This document shows positions 52,817 through 61,824 of a stretch of 64,000 nt of DNA, one piece after another. A model generated the notes under the pieces. The model was not told where the DNA came from and searched no databases. It was given only the letters and a program-made list of their open reading frames with translations. Location of the stretch: assembly GCF_001594145.1 (NCBI RefSeq), contig NZ_LVCF01000038.1:186001-250000 (forward strand), read 5' to 3'. The first letter of the stretch is position 1; every line of letters starts with the position of its first letter. This DNA comes from Branchiibius sp. NY16-3462-2 (GTDB lineage: Bacteria; Actinomycetota; Actinomycetes; Actinomycetales; Dermatophilaceae). The position numbers and the translations under genes are program-made.

Positions 52817-53869
52817 GTGACCCTCGAACTACCGACCGCCGGCGATCCCCGAGACAGTGACCTGGTGCGGGCTGCCCGCGGCCTGCCCGTACGCCGGACC
52901 CCCGTGTGGTTCATGCGCCAGGCGGGGCGGTCGCTGCCGGAGTACCGCGAGGTCCGCGAGGGCACCTCGATGCTGCAGGCCTGCCGCACTCCTGACCTGG
53001 TCACGGAGATCACGTTGCAGCCCGTGCGCCGGCACGGGGTCGACGCGGCCATTTTCTTCAGCGACATCGTCGTGCCGTTGCAGGCCGCCGGTGTCGACGT
53101 GCAGATCGTGCCTGGTGTTGGTCCGGTCGTCGCCCACCCGATCCGCACTGCGGCCGACGTCGCCGCGCTGCCGTCGCTGGACGCCGACGCGATCGAAGAC
53201 ATCGCGACGTCGGTACGGCAGATCACGGCTGAGCTCGGCGGCGTGCCGCTGATCGGGTTCGCCGGGGCGCCGTTCACGCTGGCCAGCTACCTGGTCGAGG
53301 GCGGGCCGTCGAAGAATCACGAGCACACCAAGGCACTCATGGCCGGTGCACCGGATCTGTGGAATGCATTGTGCGCCAAGCTTGCTCAGATCTCGGGGAC
53401 CTTCCTGCGGGTGCAAGCATCGGCCGGTGCATCGGCCGTGCAGCTCTTCGACTCGTGGGTCGGCGCGTTGTCATTGCCGGACTACCTGCGGCACGTGCAA
53501 CCACACAGCGCGGCGGCGCTGTCGGCGGTCGCGGATCTCGACGTGCCCCGGATCCACTTCGGTGTGGGCACCGGTGAACTGCTGCGGGCGATGGGGGAGG
53601 CCGGCGCGGACGTGGTTGGTGTCGACTTCCGGGTGCCGCTGGACGTCGCCGCGGCCCGGCTGGGCGATCGGTTCGCGGTGCAGGGCAACCTCGACCCTGC
53701 GTTGCTCTTCGCGCCATGGCAGGCACTGCAACCGGTGATCGCCGATATCCTGACCCGGGGTAAGGCCGCGCCCGGGCACATCTTCAACCTCGGTCACGGT
53801 GTGCTGCCCGACACCGACCCCGACGTCCTGACGCGTGTCGTCGAAGAGGTCCACACCCTCTCGGCATAG
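52817..53869 (+). CDS. hemE: Uroporphyrinogen decarboxylase
   Basis: Converts uroporphyrinogen III to coproporphyrinogen III; 350 residues in a TIM barrel. RRTPVWFMRQAGRSLPEYREVR is the substrate-binding N-terminus, FFSDIVVPLQAAGVDV holds the catalytic Asp, GFAGAPFTLASYLVEGG and the final FNLGHGVLPDTDPD complete the signature. GTG 52817 lies in the short divergent promoter region. It opens a hemE-cgoX-hemQ run for the coproporphyrin-dependent haem route. Confidence 0.95.
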   Translation: MTLELPTAGDPRDSDLVRAARGLPVRRTPVWFMRQAGRSLPEYREVREGTSMLQACRTPDLVTEITLQPVRRHGVDAAIFFSDIVVPLQAAGVDVQIVPGVGPVVAHPIRTAADVAALPSLDADAIEDIATSVRQITAELGGVPLIGFAGAPFTLASYLVEGGPSKNHEHTKALMAGAPDLWNALCAKLAQISGTFLRVQASAGASAVQLFDSWVGALSLPDYLRHVQPHSAAALSAVADLDVPRIHFGVGTGELLRAMGEAGADVVGVDFRVPLDVAAARLGDRFAVQGNLDPALLFAPWQALQPVIADILTRGKAAPGHIFNLGHGVLPDTDPDVLTRVVEEVHTLSA

Positions 53870-53916
53870 GCGACCCTGAGATGCGGCGGGCCGGTCGGCG
53901 GTGAGACGGTAGAGGC

Positions 53917-55302
53917 ATGGCGGACATCGTGGTCGTCGGAGCCGGGATCACCGGTCTGGCCGCGGCCGAACGCATCCTGCACCAGGAACCCGGCGCGGAC
54001 ATCCTGGTGCTCGAAGGATCCCCACGTGTCGGCGGCAAGCTTCACATCGGTGAACTCGCGGGCCAGCAGATCGACCTCGGGGCCGAGGCCGTACTGGCCC
54101 GTCGTCCCGAAGCAGTCGCGCTCATCGATCAGCTGGGGCTGACCCGCGAATCACCGGCTGCCGTGGGCGCCAGCCTCTGGAGTCGCGGGGCGCTACGGGC
54201 GATGCCGCAGGGCACGCTGATGGGGATTCCGTCCGACGCCGGCGCACTGACCGAGATCCTGGACGCCGGGGAGGTAGCGCGCGCCGCCGCGGAGCAACCG
54301 GTGCAGATCGACGGCGACCTGAGCCTGGGTTCCCTCGTGCAGCAGGCGCTTGGTCCGGCAGTCGTCGACCGGTTGATCGAGCCGCTGCTGGGCGGCGTCT
54401 ATGCCGGGGACGCGCGGGCCTTGTCGGCCCGCGCTTGTCTGCCCGCGGCGTACGACGAGGTCGCCTCCGGTGGCACCCTCACGGCACTGGCGGCGCGGGC
54501 AGCCGCCGCACCCCGCTCCGATGCGCCGGTCTTCGCCAGCCTCGCCGGCGGGATCGGGGGCCTGCCGATCGCTCTGGCGCAGCACCTGGCCGCCAAGGGC
54601 GTCACGATCGAGACGGACGCCATGGTGCGCGAACTGCGCTCTGTAGCAGACGGTTTCGAGCTCACCGTCGGCTCGGCGCGGTCACCGCGGACGGTGCGAG
54701 CATCGGCCATCGTGCTGGCCGCACCCGCGGCGCCGACCTCACGGTTGCTCGGCGACATCGCCCCCGCAGCGGCCCAAGCACTGGCCGCGATCGACTACGC
54801 CTCGATGGTCCTGGTCAGCTATGCCTTCGAGCGCGGCACCATCCCCGGTGACACCTCCGGGTTCCTGGTGCCCCCGATCGACGGCCGGGACATCAAGGCC
54901 TCCACCTTCTCCAGCGCCAAGTGGCCGTGGCTGCGGCAGGCGCTGCCGGCGTACGACGTGGTGCGGGTCTCCTTCGGTCGCGCCGGAGAGGTGCGCACCC
55001 TGCAACGCACCGATGAGGACCTGGCCGCCGCCGGACTGGCCGATTTGTCCGAGGCTCTCGGGCGCCCGTTGCCTGCGCCGGTCGACACCCGCGTGCAGCG
55101 CTGGGGCGGCGGGTTGCCGCAGTACGCCGTGGGCCACCTCGACCGGGTCGCCGCAGTCCGCGCGGACCTGCCCCAGGGACTGGCCGTTGCCGGCGCCGCC
55201 TACGACGGTGTCGGGATCCCCGCCTGTATCGCCTCCGCGCGCCGCGCGAGCGAGGAACTGCTCACCCGGGTTTCCGGGACCACGCAAGAAAGCGAAGAAT
55301 AG
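53917..55302 (+). CDS. cgoX: Coproporphyrinogen III oxidase (CgoX/HemY type)
   Basis: A 461-residue FAD enzyme oxidising coproporphyrinogen III to coproporphyrin III with O2. IVVVGAGITGLAAAERILHQE is the FAD loop, VGGKLHIGELAGQQIDLGAEAVLAR binds the flavin, and the C-terminal GGGLPQYAVGHLDRVAAV and VAGAAYDGVGIPACIASA close the fold. In older annotation this is protoporphyrinogen oxidase hemG/hemY. The presence of HemQ next to it supports the coproporphyrin route. HemQ starts 4 bases after its stop. Confidence 0.93.
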   Translation: MADIVVVGAGITGLAAAERILHQEPGADILVLEGSPRVGGKLHIGELAGQQIDLGAEAVLARRPEAVALIDQLGLTRESPAAVGASLWSRGALRAMPQGTLMGIPSDAGALTEILDAGEVARAAAEQPVQIDGDLSLGSLVQQALGPAVVDRLIEPLLGGVYAGDARALSARACLPAAYDEVASGGTLTALAARAAAAPRSDAPVFASLAGGIGGLPIALAQHLAAKGVTIETDAMVRELRSVADGFELTVGSARSPRTVRASAIVLAAPAAPTSRLLGDIAPAAAQALAAIDYASMVLVSYAFERGTIPGDTSGFLVPPIDGRDIKASTFSSAKWPWLRQALPAYDVVRVSFGRAGEVRTLQRTDEDLAAAGLADLSEALGRPLPAPVDTRVQRWGGGLPQYAVGHLDRVAAVRADLPQGLAVAGAAYDGVGIPACIASARRASEELLTRVSGTTQESEE

Positions 55303-55306
55303 AGAT

Positions 55307-56002
55307 ATGTCTGATCAGACGCCCGATGTCGAAGCCATCAACGCCTCGATCCGTTACTGCATGTACTCGGTGTTCAAAGCGGCCCGTGAGTTGCCGGCCG
55401 AGCGGGAGACCCTCGTCGCCGACACCGCCGCGTTCTTCGACAAGTTGGCGACCGAGGACGTCGTGGTCCGTGGCCTGTACGACGTGGGCGGGCTGCGCGC
55501 GGACGCCGACCTGATGATCTGGTGGCACGCGGACGATGTGGAGTCGCTGCAGGCCGCCTACCGCGGATTCCTTGCCACGCCGCTGGGTCGCACGTTGGAC
55601 CCGGTGTGGAGCAACGTGGGCCTGCACCGCCCGGCGGAGTTCAACCGTTCGCACGTGCCGGCGTTCCTCGCGGGGGAGCCGGCGCACAAGTATCTCTGTG
55701 TCTACCCGTTCGTGCGGTCCTATGAGTGGTACGTCCTGCCCGAGGACGAGCGGCGCGAGATGTTGCGCGAACACGGTTTGGCCGCAAGGGATTACGCCGA
55801 CGTGCGTGCCAACACGGTGTCGTCGTTCGCCCTCGGTGACTACGAGTGGCTGCTGGCCTTCGAGGCCGACGAGTTGTACCGGATCGTGGACCTGATGCGC
55901 GAACTGCGCAACACCCGAGCCCGGTTGCACGTGCGTGAGGAACTGCCGTTCTACACCGGACCGCAGACGAGCGTCGCGGAGTTCGCTGCTCGTCTGCGGT
56001 AG
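55307..56002 (+). CDS. hemQ: Coproheme decarboxylase HemQ (ChdC)
   Basis: A 231-residue chlorite-dismutase-fold enzyme that decarboxylates coproheme to haem b using H2O2. Tyr in ALCV-type segment KYLCVYPFVRSYEWYVLPEDERREMLREHG corresponds to the actinobacterial redox Tyr region; MREHGxxARDYADVRANTVSSFALGDYEWLLAFE is typical. It completes the haem route started by hemE and cgoX. A palindromic element follows 11 bases past the stop. Confidence 0.94.
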   Translation: MSDQTPDVEAINASIRYCMYSVFKAARELPAERETLVADTAAFFDKLATEDVVVRGLYDVGGLRADADLMIWWHADDVESLQAAYRGFLATPLGRTLDPVWSNVGLHRPAEFNRSHVPAFLAGEPAHKYLCVYPFVRSYEWYVLPEDERREMLREHGLAARDYADVRANTVSSFALGDYEWLLAFEADELYRIVDLMRELRNTRARLHVREELPFYTGPQTSVAEFAARLR

Positions 56003-56013
56003 GGGAGTTTCCT

Positions 56014-56078
56014 GCGACTTTTGGAACGCGATCCACCCCTCGTGATGATTTCGGGGTGCATTCCGTTCCAAGAGTTGC
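56014..56078. repeat. Palindromic element, ACTTTTGGAACGC family, copy 2
   Basis: Left arm GCGACTTTTGGAACGCGATC...CACCCC and right arm GGGGTGCATTCCGTTCCAAG...TTGC match at about 21 of 26 positions. The arm is nearly identical to the arms of the copy at 13567-13634. It lies between the convergent hemQ and msrB genes, where it may terminate both transcripts. Confidence 0.68.
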
Positions 56079-56083
56079 GCAGA

Positions 56084-56512
56084 TCAGTCCTGCGGGGTCA
56101 GACGCAGGCTGATCGAGTTGATGCAGTAGCGCTGGTCGGTCGGGGTGGGGTAGCCCTCACCCTCGAACACGTGACCCAGGTGCGAGCCGCAGTTCTTGCA
56201 GCGCACCTCGGTGCGGACCATGCCGTGTGAGCGATCCTCGATCAACTCGACGTTGTCGGCCTCGCTGGGCTCATAGAAGCTGGGCCAGCCGCAGTGGCTG
56301 TGGAACTTCTGCTTGCTGCGGAACAACTCAACGCCGCAGGCGCGACACGAGTAGACGCCTTCGGTCTCGGTGTCGGTGTACTCACCGGTGAAGGCCCGCT
56401 CGGTGCCTGCCTGCCGCAGCACGGCGTACTCGGCGGGGGACAACTGGTCGCGCCACTCCTTGTCCGACTTGTGGATCCGGTAGGCGGTGGTGGCCGGGAA
56501 CTGGTCGTTCAC
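56084..56512 (-). CDS. msrB: Peptide-methionine (R)-S-oxide reductase
   Basis: Repairs methionine-R-sulfoxide in proteins; 142 residues. CRAC and CKNC bind zinc; HSHCGWPSFYEP and HGMVRTEVRC are conserved, and the catalytic Cys is in QRYCINSISLRL. The Cys in HCGW could serve as resolving residue. ATG 56512. It lies convergent with hemQ, as recalled for M. tuberculosis Rv2674. Confidence 0.95.
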   Translation of the reverse strand: MNDQFPATTAYRIHKSDKEWRDQLSPAEYAVLRQAGTERAFTGEYTDTETEGVYSCRACGVELFRSKQKFHSHCGWPSFYEPSEADNVELIEDRSHGMVRTEVRCKNCGSHLGHVFEGEGYPTPTDQRYCINSISLRLTPQD

Positions 56513-56598
56513 GACGTACTCCTTCTCACTGGTAGGGAACGTCCGCTCTGATCAACAGTGTGACCGCGGCGAACGTTCCCGACGGGTGGGATCGGGCC

Positions 56599-59022
56599 TC
56601 AACCCAGCCAGCTGGGCCATAACTGCAGGCGCACCACCTGCGGGTCGTGGTCGGAATCCTGGTCGGAGAACTCCGCGTTGGTGTGCACCACGTCGTAGCG
56701 GTACGCCGGGCCGGAGAACGGCAACGGGATCTGCAGTCCCTTGCTGATCAGAATGTGGTCCAGCACCTGGGAGTTGCCCTCGTAGTCGTAGGTGTACCGC
56801 TCGTTCGCCGGCAGGGTCCGGGGCAGATCGGTCAGTGCGGTGCGGCCGCTGCCGACCAGGATGTCGGCGGTCTGGCTGAACTCGAAGTCGTTCAGGTCGC
56901 CGAGCACGATCACCTTCGCCAGCGGGTCGGCCTTCAGCAGCGAGTCGACGAAGCCGCGCACGACCGTCGCCTGGTTGTGTCGCTGGGTCTCGGAGGACCG
57001 CAGCGGCTGCTGGAACCGGCCGAACAACGGGTCGTCGCCGCCCTTGGAGTTGAAGTGGTTGGCGATGACGAACAGCTTCTGACCCTTGTAGCTGAACTGG
57101 CCGACCAGCGGCTTACGCGACGTGGTCCACGCCCCGTTCGTGGGGTCGATGCGGCCGGGGGAGGCGGACAGCTTGGTGCTCCACCCCTTGCCCACCACGC
57201 TGGTGGCCGTTGTTGCGTCGCCACCGGGGATGTCAGTGAAGCTCACGCCGCGGTCGGTCCGGAAGATGAAGACCTGCCGGATGTTGCCGCCCGGCTGACC
57301 GCCGTCGGTGTCGTTGGTCGGGTTGATCCAGCGGGCCTGGTACGACGGGCCGCCCGCCGCCGTGATCGCCGCGATCAGCTTGGTGATCGTGTCGGTAGAG
57401 TCCACCGTCCCGTCGTCGGTGGCGCCGCTGTTGTCCTGGATCTCCTCCAGAGCCACGATGTCCGGTGCCTTGAGGTTGCCGACGATCTGCCCGGCAAGTC
57501 GGTCGAACTTGGTCTGCGGGTCGCTGGGGGCGAGGTTCTCGACGTTGAAGGTCGCGACGGCGACCTGGCCCTTGCTGGCTGCCGAGGTCGACTCCCGTTG
57601 CAGCCCAGCGGATTTCAACGTGCCCGTGCTGGTGGCCAGCAGGTGGAAGTTGCCGAAGCTGTAATCGAGTACGCCGACCGTTGACCCTTCGTAGACGTCA
57701 CCGACGTTGGCGGTCGGCACGGAGCCCGAAGGCAGCAGACTGTCGTCCAGGATCAGCCGCATGGCGTTCGGCTGGTCGTACCCGCCGTACACCACGCCGC
57801 CGCGTGCGGACCGGGTGGCGGTCACGTTCTGCCCGGGGATCACGGGCGTCTCGCCGTAGGAGGGGTTGGTCGGCCCGACGGCGACAGCGTCGTCCAGTTC
57901 GACCCGCATCCCCTCGAGGGACTCATCGAAATCGATCGCGCTCTTGGTGGGGTCGAAGGTGCCGGCGGTCTCGACGTCACCCGGGTCACCGTCCTTGACG
58001 GTCTGCTGGGGTGCGATCCGATCCTTACCGATGACGACCGGTGCCGGCAGCGGGTTGCCACTGCTGGTGATGGCCGTGGTCGGGTTGGTCAGTTCGGTGG
58101 TCGTGAGGTTTGCGGTGCCGCTGCTACCACCGGGGCGGTATTCGCTGACCGTTCCCGCGGCGGTGACGGCATCGCCGACCTTGGCGCTCGGGGCGTTCTT
58201 GGTGAAAACGAACAGTCCTTCGCTGGTCGCGGGGTCGTCGTCCGGCGTCGTGGACTGGATCCAGTAACCGGTCTTGCTGGTGGCGGTGACGACACCGGCG
58301 ACGTTCTTGACCGCTTTGCCCTCCAGCGGGGAGCGGTGCGCGGCGCCCTGGATCTGCTCGATGGTGGCGTCCTGGCCGGTGGGCGGCGGTGGGGGCGTCG
58401 TGCCGCCACCGCCACCGGTCGTGCCGCACTGGCCGACGGCGCTGGCGGAGTTGTTCGGGGCCGGCGCCGCGGTCACGAAGTCGGTCGCGTTGTTGTCGGT
58501 GTCGGTGCAGCCGCTGGTGCGGACATCGGCCAGGGTGTTGCTCGGGGCGGGGGCCGGGGCCGTCTCGGAGACTGACGCCGTGCTGCCGTAACCCAGCAGG
58601 TCGATCGTGGTCCCGTCGGCGTCCACGATCGCCACCCGGCCGGCAGTAGCCGACATCGCGATCGTGCCCGTGGCGTCCGGGGTGGGCAGCGCGGGCGCCG
58701 CGGTGTTGGAGCCGTCGGCTTCCTTGATCAAGTAGTGATGTCCGGCGTCGATGCTGCCGGACAGCGCGGTGCTCGTGGCCGTGGTCCCTGCGGCCGACCA
58801 GTACTGCAGCTTCCAACCGGTCAGGTCCACGGCCGCACCGGAGCGGTTGTACAGCTCGACGAAGTCGGAGGCGTACGGCGCCCCGGAGTTGCCGCCGCCA
58901 CCGAAGGCCTGCGCGATGACCACGCTGGAGGACGCGGCTTGGGCGTGCGGAGCGAGGGCGATCGCCGGCAGAGCGGCGATCGGGACGGAGCACAAGAAAG
59001 CAAGAGCGCGACGGCGCGGCAT
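56599..59022 (-). CDS. Secreted ExeM/NucH-type nuclease with lamin-tail domain
   Basis: An 807-residue exported protein. Signal peptide at 1-29 (ALAFLCSVPIAALPAIALAPHAQA). Residues about 30-170 form a lamin-tail-like domain (SDFVELYNRSGAAVDLTGWKLQYWS). After a Gly/Pro linker comes a beta-rich OB-like region, then an endonuclease/exonuclease/phosphatase domain from about 490: VATFNVENL, DIVALEEIQDN, ANHFNSKGGDDP, VLGDLNDFEFS and SDHDPQVV are catalytic motifs. No wall anchor is seen. It probably degrades extracellular DNA. ATG 59022 has GGAAGG upstream; a long open extension beyond lacks coding character. A PHO-box-like repeat lies upstream. Confidence 0.88.
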   Translation of the reverse strand: MPRRRALAFLCSVPIAALPAIALAPHAQAASSSVVIAQAFGGGGNSGAPYASDFVELYNRSGAAVDLTGWKLQYWSAAGTTATSTALSGSIDAGHHYLIKEADGSNTAAPALPTPDATGTIAMSATAGRVAIVDADGTTIDLLGYGSTASVSETAPAPAPSNTLADVRTSGCTDTDNNATDFVTAAPAPNNSASAVGQCGTTGGGGGTTPPPPPTGQDATIEQIQGAAHRSPLEGKAVKNVAGVVTATSKTGYWIQSTTPDDDPATSEGLFVFTKNAPSAKVGDAVTAAGTVSEYRPGGSSGTANLTTTELTNPTTAITSSGNPLPAPVVIGKDRIAPQQTVKDGDPGDVETAGTFDPTKSAIDFDESLEGMRVELDDAVAVGPTNPSYGETPVIPGQNVTATRSARGGVVYGGYDQPNAMRLILDDSLLPSGSVPTANVGDVYEGSTVGVLDYSFGNFHLLATSTGTLKSAGLQRESTSAASKGQVAVATFNVENLAPSDPQTKFDRLAGQIVGNLKAPDIVALEEIQDNSGATDDGTVDSTDTITKLIAAITAAGGPSYQARWINPTNDTDGGQPGGNIRQVFIFRTDRGVSFTDIPGGDATTATSVVGKGWSTKLSASPGRIDPTNGAWTTSRKPLVGQFSYKGQKLFVIANHFNSKGGDDPLFGRFQQPLRSSETQRHNQATVVRGFVDSLLKADPLAKVIVLGDLNDFEFSQTADILVGSGRTALTDLPRTLPANERYTYDYEGNSQVLDHILISKGLQIPLPFSGPAYRYDVVHTNAEFSDQDSDHDPQVVRLQLWPSWLG

Positions 59023-59121
59023 GACGGACCTTCCACGGGGTGGGGGAGTAGGTGCGGGCGGGGCAGTCGTTCGACCGACCCTGGGCAACGCTAGGAAGTC
59101 CGCTCTCGTGATGGGGTCTTG

Positions 59122-59143
59122 CGACGGTGAGCGTTCGGTAAAC
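59122..59143 (-). promoter_or_regulatory. PHO-box-like direct repeat upstream of the nuclease gene
   Basis: On the minus strand, GTTTACCGAAC followed directly by GCTCACCGTCG forms two 11-bp units close to the actinobacterial PHO-box GTTCACC-N4. It lies 100 bases before the nuclease start, with TAGCGT (59088-59093) as a possible -10 box. A CAGTTGGTGG/CCGCCAACTG stem (59143-59175) adjoins it. The rest of the 59023-59307 gap holds nothing else recognised. Confidence 0.5.
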
Positions 59144-59307
59144 AGTTGGTGGCTGGCCAAACTTTCCGCCAACTGCCCATCGCTGCCGCAAGTTCCTGCA
59201 TTCACCGGACGGGGCGCCCCGCGCACTACTACCGTCGGGCCGATGGTGAGGCGCATCTGATCGGTGCCGCGGGGCCCAACCCAGCGGGTGGTTCGAGGAG
59301 CACAACC

Positions 59308-60675
59308 ATGATCGAAGGCTTGACGCACCCGGGCTGCGAAGCATTGCGCGGCATCTCGGCACCGGTGACGCTGGTGGGGGATCCGGGGTACGACGAGGCG
59401 CGGCGGATGTGGAACCTGGCTGTCGACCTGCGGCCGGCCGCGGTTGCCTCGCCGCGGTCCCTGTCGGAAGTGACGGAGTTGGCGCGCGTCGCGACAGCCG
59501 CGGGGTTGCACCTCGCGCCGGTGGGGACGGGTCATGGGGTGGGCGGTTTCACCGGTGTCGACCTCAGCGACACGGTCATCGTGCGGATGCAGGACTTCAC
59601 CGGCGTTCGCATCGACGTGGATCAGCAAGTAGCTGTGGTGACAGGCGGGACCCGGTGGTCGGCCGTGATCGAGGCGGCGAGCGCCAACGGTCTCACCGCC
59701 GCGCACGGGTCGGCCCCCGATGTCGCCGTCGCCGGTTTCGTCCTCGGCGGCGGGCTCTCCTTCTACGGTCGCCAGCATGGGGTCAGCGCCAACCACGTCC
59801 GGTCGGTGCAGGTGGTGCTGGCCGACGGGTCGGTGGTAACGGCGAGCGCTACCGAGTTGCCGGAGCTCTTCTGGGCGCTGCGGGGTGGTGGTGGCACCTT
59901 CGGCATCGTCACCGAGGTGCAGATCGAATTGCTGCCCTACGCCGACGTCTTCGCCGGGATGCTGCTGTGGGACCGCAGCCGCGCCAGTCAGGTCGTGCCG
60001 GCCTGGGCCGAGTGGTCCCGGCAGGTGCCGGACTCGGTCACCACCTCGTTGCGGATCATGAGCTTCCCGCCTCGTCCCGAGCTACCGCCCTTCCTGTCCG
60101 GTCGCGACATCGTCGTGGTGGACGGCGTGTTTCTGCAGCCGGACGATCAGGCGGCCGCTCTGCTCGAGCCGCTGCAGGCGCTCAACCCGGAGCTGGACAC
60201 CTTTGCCCGGACCCCGGCGGTGGGTGTCCTCGCCATGCACATGGACCCGCCCGCACCGACCCCCGGCGTGATGAAGCACTGCGTGCTGGACGCGTTCGAC
60301 GAGGCCGCCGTCGACCGCTTCCTGGCCCAGGTGGGTGACGGCACCCGGCACGGACTGTTGCTCGCGGAGATCCGGCACCTCGGTGCGGCATTCGCTGTGA
60401 CGCCGAACGGCGCGGGTGTCTTCGGTTCAGTCGCTGGTTCCTACCTGGCCCAGGCAGTCGCGGTACCTATGCCTCCTCCCAATGCGCCCGCTGCCAGGGC
60501 AGCCGTCCAGGACTTCATCCTCGCGCTGCGGCCCTGGTCGTCGGCTGCGCTGGTTCCGACGTTCACCGACGAGCGAAGGGCGGAGCTGTTCTGCCCGACC
60601 GATGTCGCCCGGCTACGGGGCGTCAAGCAGGCGATCGATCCCGCGGGGACATTCGTCAGCGCTTTGGAGCTCTGA
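59308..60675 (+). CDS. FAD-linked oxidase with berberine-bridge-like C-terminus
   Basis: A 455-residue PCMH-type FAD oxidoreductase. LAPVGTGHGVGGFTGVD has His at the place used for covalent 8-alpha-histidyl FAD linkage; FVLGGGLSFYGRQHGVSANHVRSVQVVLADGSV is the second FAD loop, where the Cys of bicovalent enzymes is missing. LRGGGGTFGIVTEVQIEL is also conserved. The C-terminus has a berberine-bridge-type segment (LRGVKQAIDPAGTF). Substrate may be a sugar, aromatic alcohol or secondary metabolite. ATG 59308 follows GAGGAG. Confidence 0.85.
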   Translation: MIEGLTHPGCEALRGISAPVTLVGDPGYDEARRMWNLAVDLRPAAVASPRSLSEVTELARVATAAGLHLAPVGTGHGVGGFTGVDLSDTVIVRMQDFTGVRIDVDQQVAVVTGGTRWSAVIEAASANGLTAAHGSAPDVAVAGFVLGGGLSFYGRQHGVSANHVRSVQVVLADGSVVTASATELPELFWALRGGGGTFGIVTEVQIELLPYADVFAGMLLWDRSRASQVVPAWAEWSRQVPDSVTTSLRIMSFPPRPELPPFLSGRDIVVVDGVFLQPDDQAAALLEPLQALNPELDTFARTPAVGVLAMHMDPPAPTPGVMKHCVLDAFDEAAVDRFLAQVGDGTRHGLLLAEIRHLGAAFAVTPNGAGVFGSVAGSYLAQAVAVPMPPPNAPAARAAVQDFILALRPWSSAALVPTFTDERRAELFCPTDVARLRGVKQAIDPAGTFVSALEL

Positions 60676-60683
60676 GTCGAGCT

Positions 60684-60703
60684 CGGCCCATCGAGGAGGG
60701 CCG
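60684..60703 (+). terminator. Small hairpin after the FAD oxidase gene
   Basis: CGGCCC pairs with GGGCCG across eight bases, 9 bases past the stop. It is a modest stem without a T-run. Confidence 0.4.
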
Positions 60704-60721
60704 TAGGTGATCGGCGGGCCC

Positions 60722-60727
60722 TAGGCT
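60722..60727 (+). promoter_or_regulatory. Candidate -10 box TAGGCT before the LigD polymerase gene
   Basis: TAGGCT ends 7 bases before ATG 60735 with no ribosome site between, again pointing to a leaderless transcript. Confidence 0.4.
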
Positions 60728-60734
60728 GCTGGTC

Positions 60735-61820
60735 ATGGCCTCAAAACCGGCTGCCACCGTCACCGTCGACGATCGCGAGGTGCGCGTCAGCTCACCCGAC
60801 CGGGTCGTCTACGAAGCCACGTCCCGCACTCCGGAGATCACGAAACTGCAAGTGTGCGAATACTTCTCGTCCGTTGGCGCCGAGCTGATGACTGCGTTGG
60901 GGGAGCGTCCGACGGCGATGGAGCGCTGGCCCGACGGATGGCGCGAGGGGATGCGCCTGGCCACCGGTCCGCAGGATCGCGAAGGCGACGGTTTCTACCA
61001 GAAGCGTCTGCCCAAGGGGGCGCCGCCGTACGTCGAGACCGTCCAGGTGCGCTTCCCCAGCGGGCGCACTGCCGATGAGTTGTGCCCGACCGAACCGGCC
61101 ACCTTGGTGTGGGCGGCCCAGATGGGTGCCCTGACCTTCCATCCCTGGCCCGTACGCCGACCTGACGTTGATCACCCCGACGAGTTGCGCCTGGATCTGG
61201 ATCCGCAACCCGGGACAGACTTCGCGGATGCGCAGCGGGTCGCGGCGTTGGCGCGAACTGTCCTGGAGGACCTCGGGATTCGCGGTTTCTGCAAGACCAG
61301 TGGCAACCGGGGCATTCACATCTACGTCCGGATCGAGCCTCGCTGGGGTTTCGAAGACGTACGTCACGCCGCGATCGGTTTCGGCCGGTTGCTCTCGCAG
61401 CGTGACGACGGGGTGACGACCGCGTGGTGGAAGGAAGAGCGTGGCGAGCGGATCTTCATCGACTTCAACCAGAACAACCGGGACCGGACGATTGCCTCGG
61501 CCTGGTCGCTGCGGGCCCGGCCCGGTGCGCCGGTGTCGACGCCGATGACCTGGGAGCAGCTAGCGGCCGTGAAGGACCCGCGGGAGTTCAACCTGACGAC
61601 CGTGCCTGACTTCGTCGCCGAGCACGGCAACGCGTGGGAGACGATGGACAACGAGGCGTTTTCTTTGGAGCCGTTGCTCGACCTGTGGGAGACGTTGCCC
61701 GGCGGCGAACTGAACTTCCCGCCGGACTATCCGAAGATGCCCGGAGAGCCGCCCCGCGTGCAGCCATCGAAGAAACGCGCCGACCACTGGGACGCCGACG
61801 GCAACCGGATCGAGGACTGA
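60735..61820 (+). CDS. LigD-type primase-polymerase domain protein
   Basis: A 361-residue stand-alone polymerase domain of the LigD/archaeal-eukaryotic primase family, which fills or extends DNA ends during non-homologous end joining. FYQKRLPKGAPPYVETV, ELRLDLDPQPGTDF (metal-binding DxD), KTSGNRGIHIYVRIEP and ERIFIDFNQNNRDRTIASAWS are the catalytic motifs. There is no nuclease or ligase domain in the chain. The ATP-dependent ligase gene starts 4 bases later, so the pair acts as a split LigD. Confidence 0.92.
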   Translation: MASKPAATVTVDDREVRVSSPDRVVYEATSRTPEITKLQVCEYFSSVGAELMTALGERPTAMERWPDGWREGMRLATGPQDREGDGFYQKRLPKGAPPYVETVQVRFPSGRTADELCPTEPATLVWAAQMGALTFHPWPVRRPDVDHPDELRLDLDPQPGTDFADAQRVAALARTVLEDLGIRGFCKTSGNRGIHIYVRIEPRWGFEDVRHAAIGFGRLLSQRDDGVTTAWWKEERGERIFIDFNQNNRDRTIASAWSLRARPGAPVSTPMTWEQLAAVKDPREFNLTTVPDFVAEHGNAWETMDNEAFSLEPLLDLWETLPGGELNFPPDYPKMPGEPPRVQPSKKRADHWDADGNRIED

Positions 61821-61824
61821 GTTC

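Noticed and set aside
59023..59796. Upstream extension of the secreted nuclease
   Set aside because: A signal peptide and a good ribosome site mark the start at 59022; the extension covers the PHO-box-like region and part of the oxidase gene.
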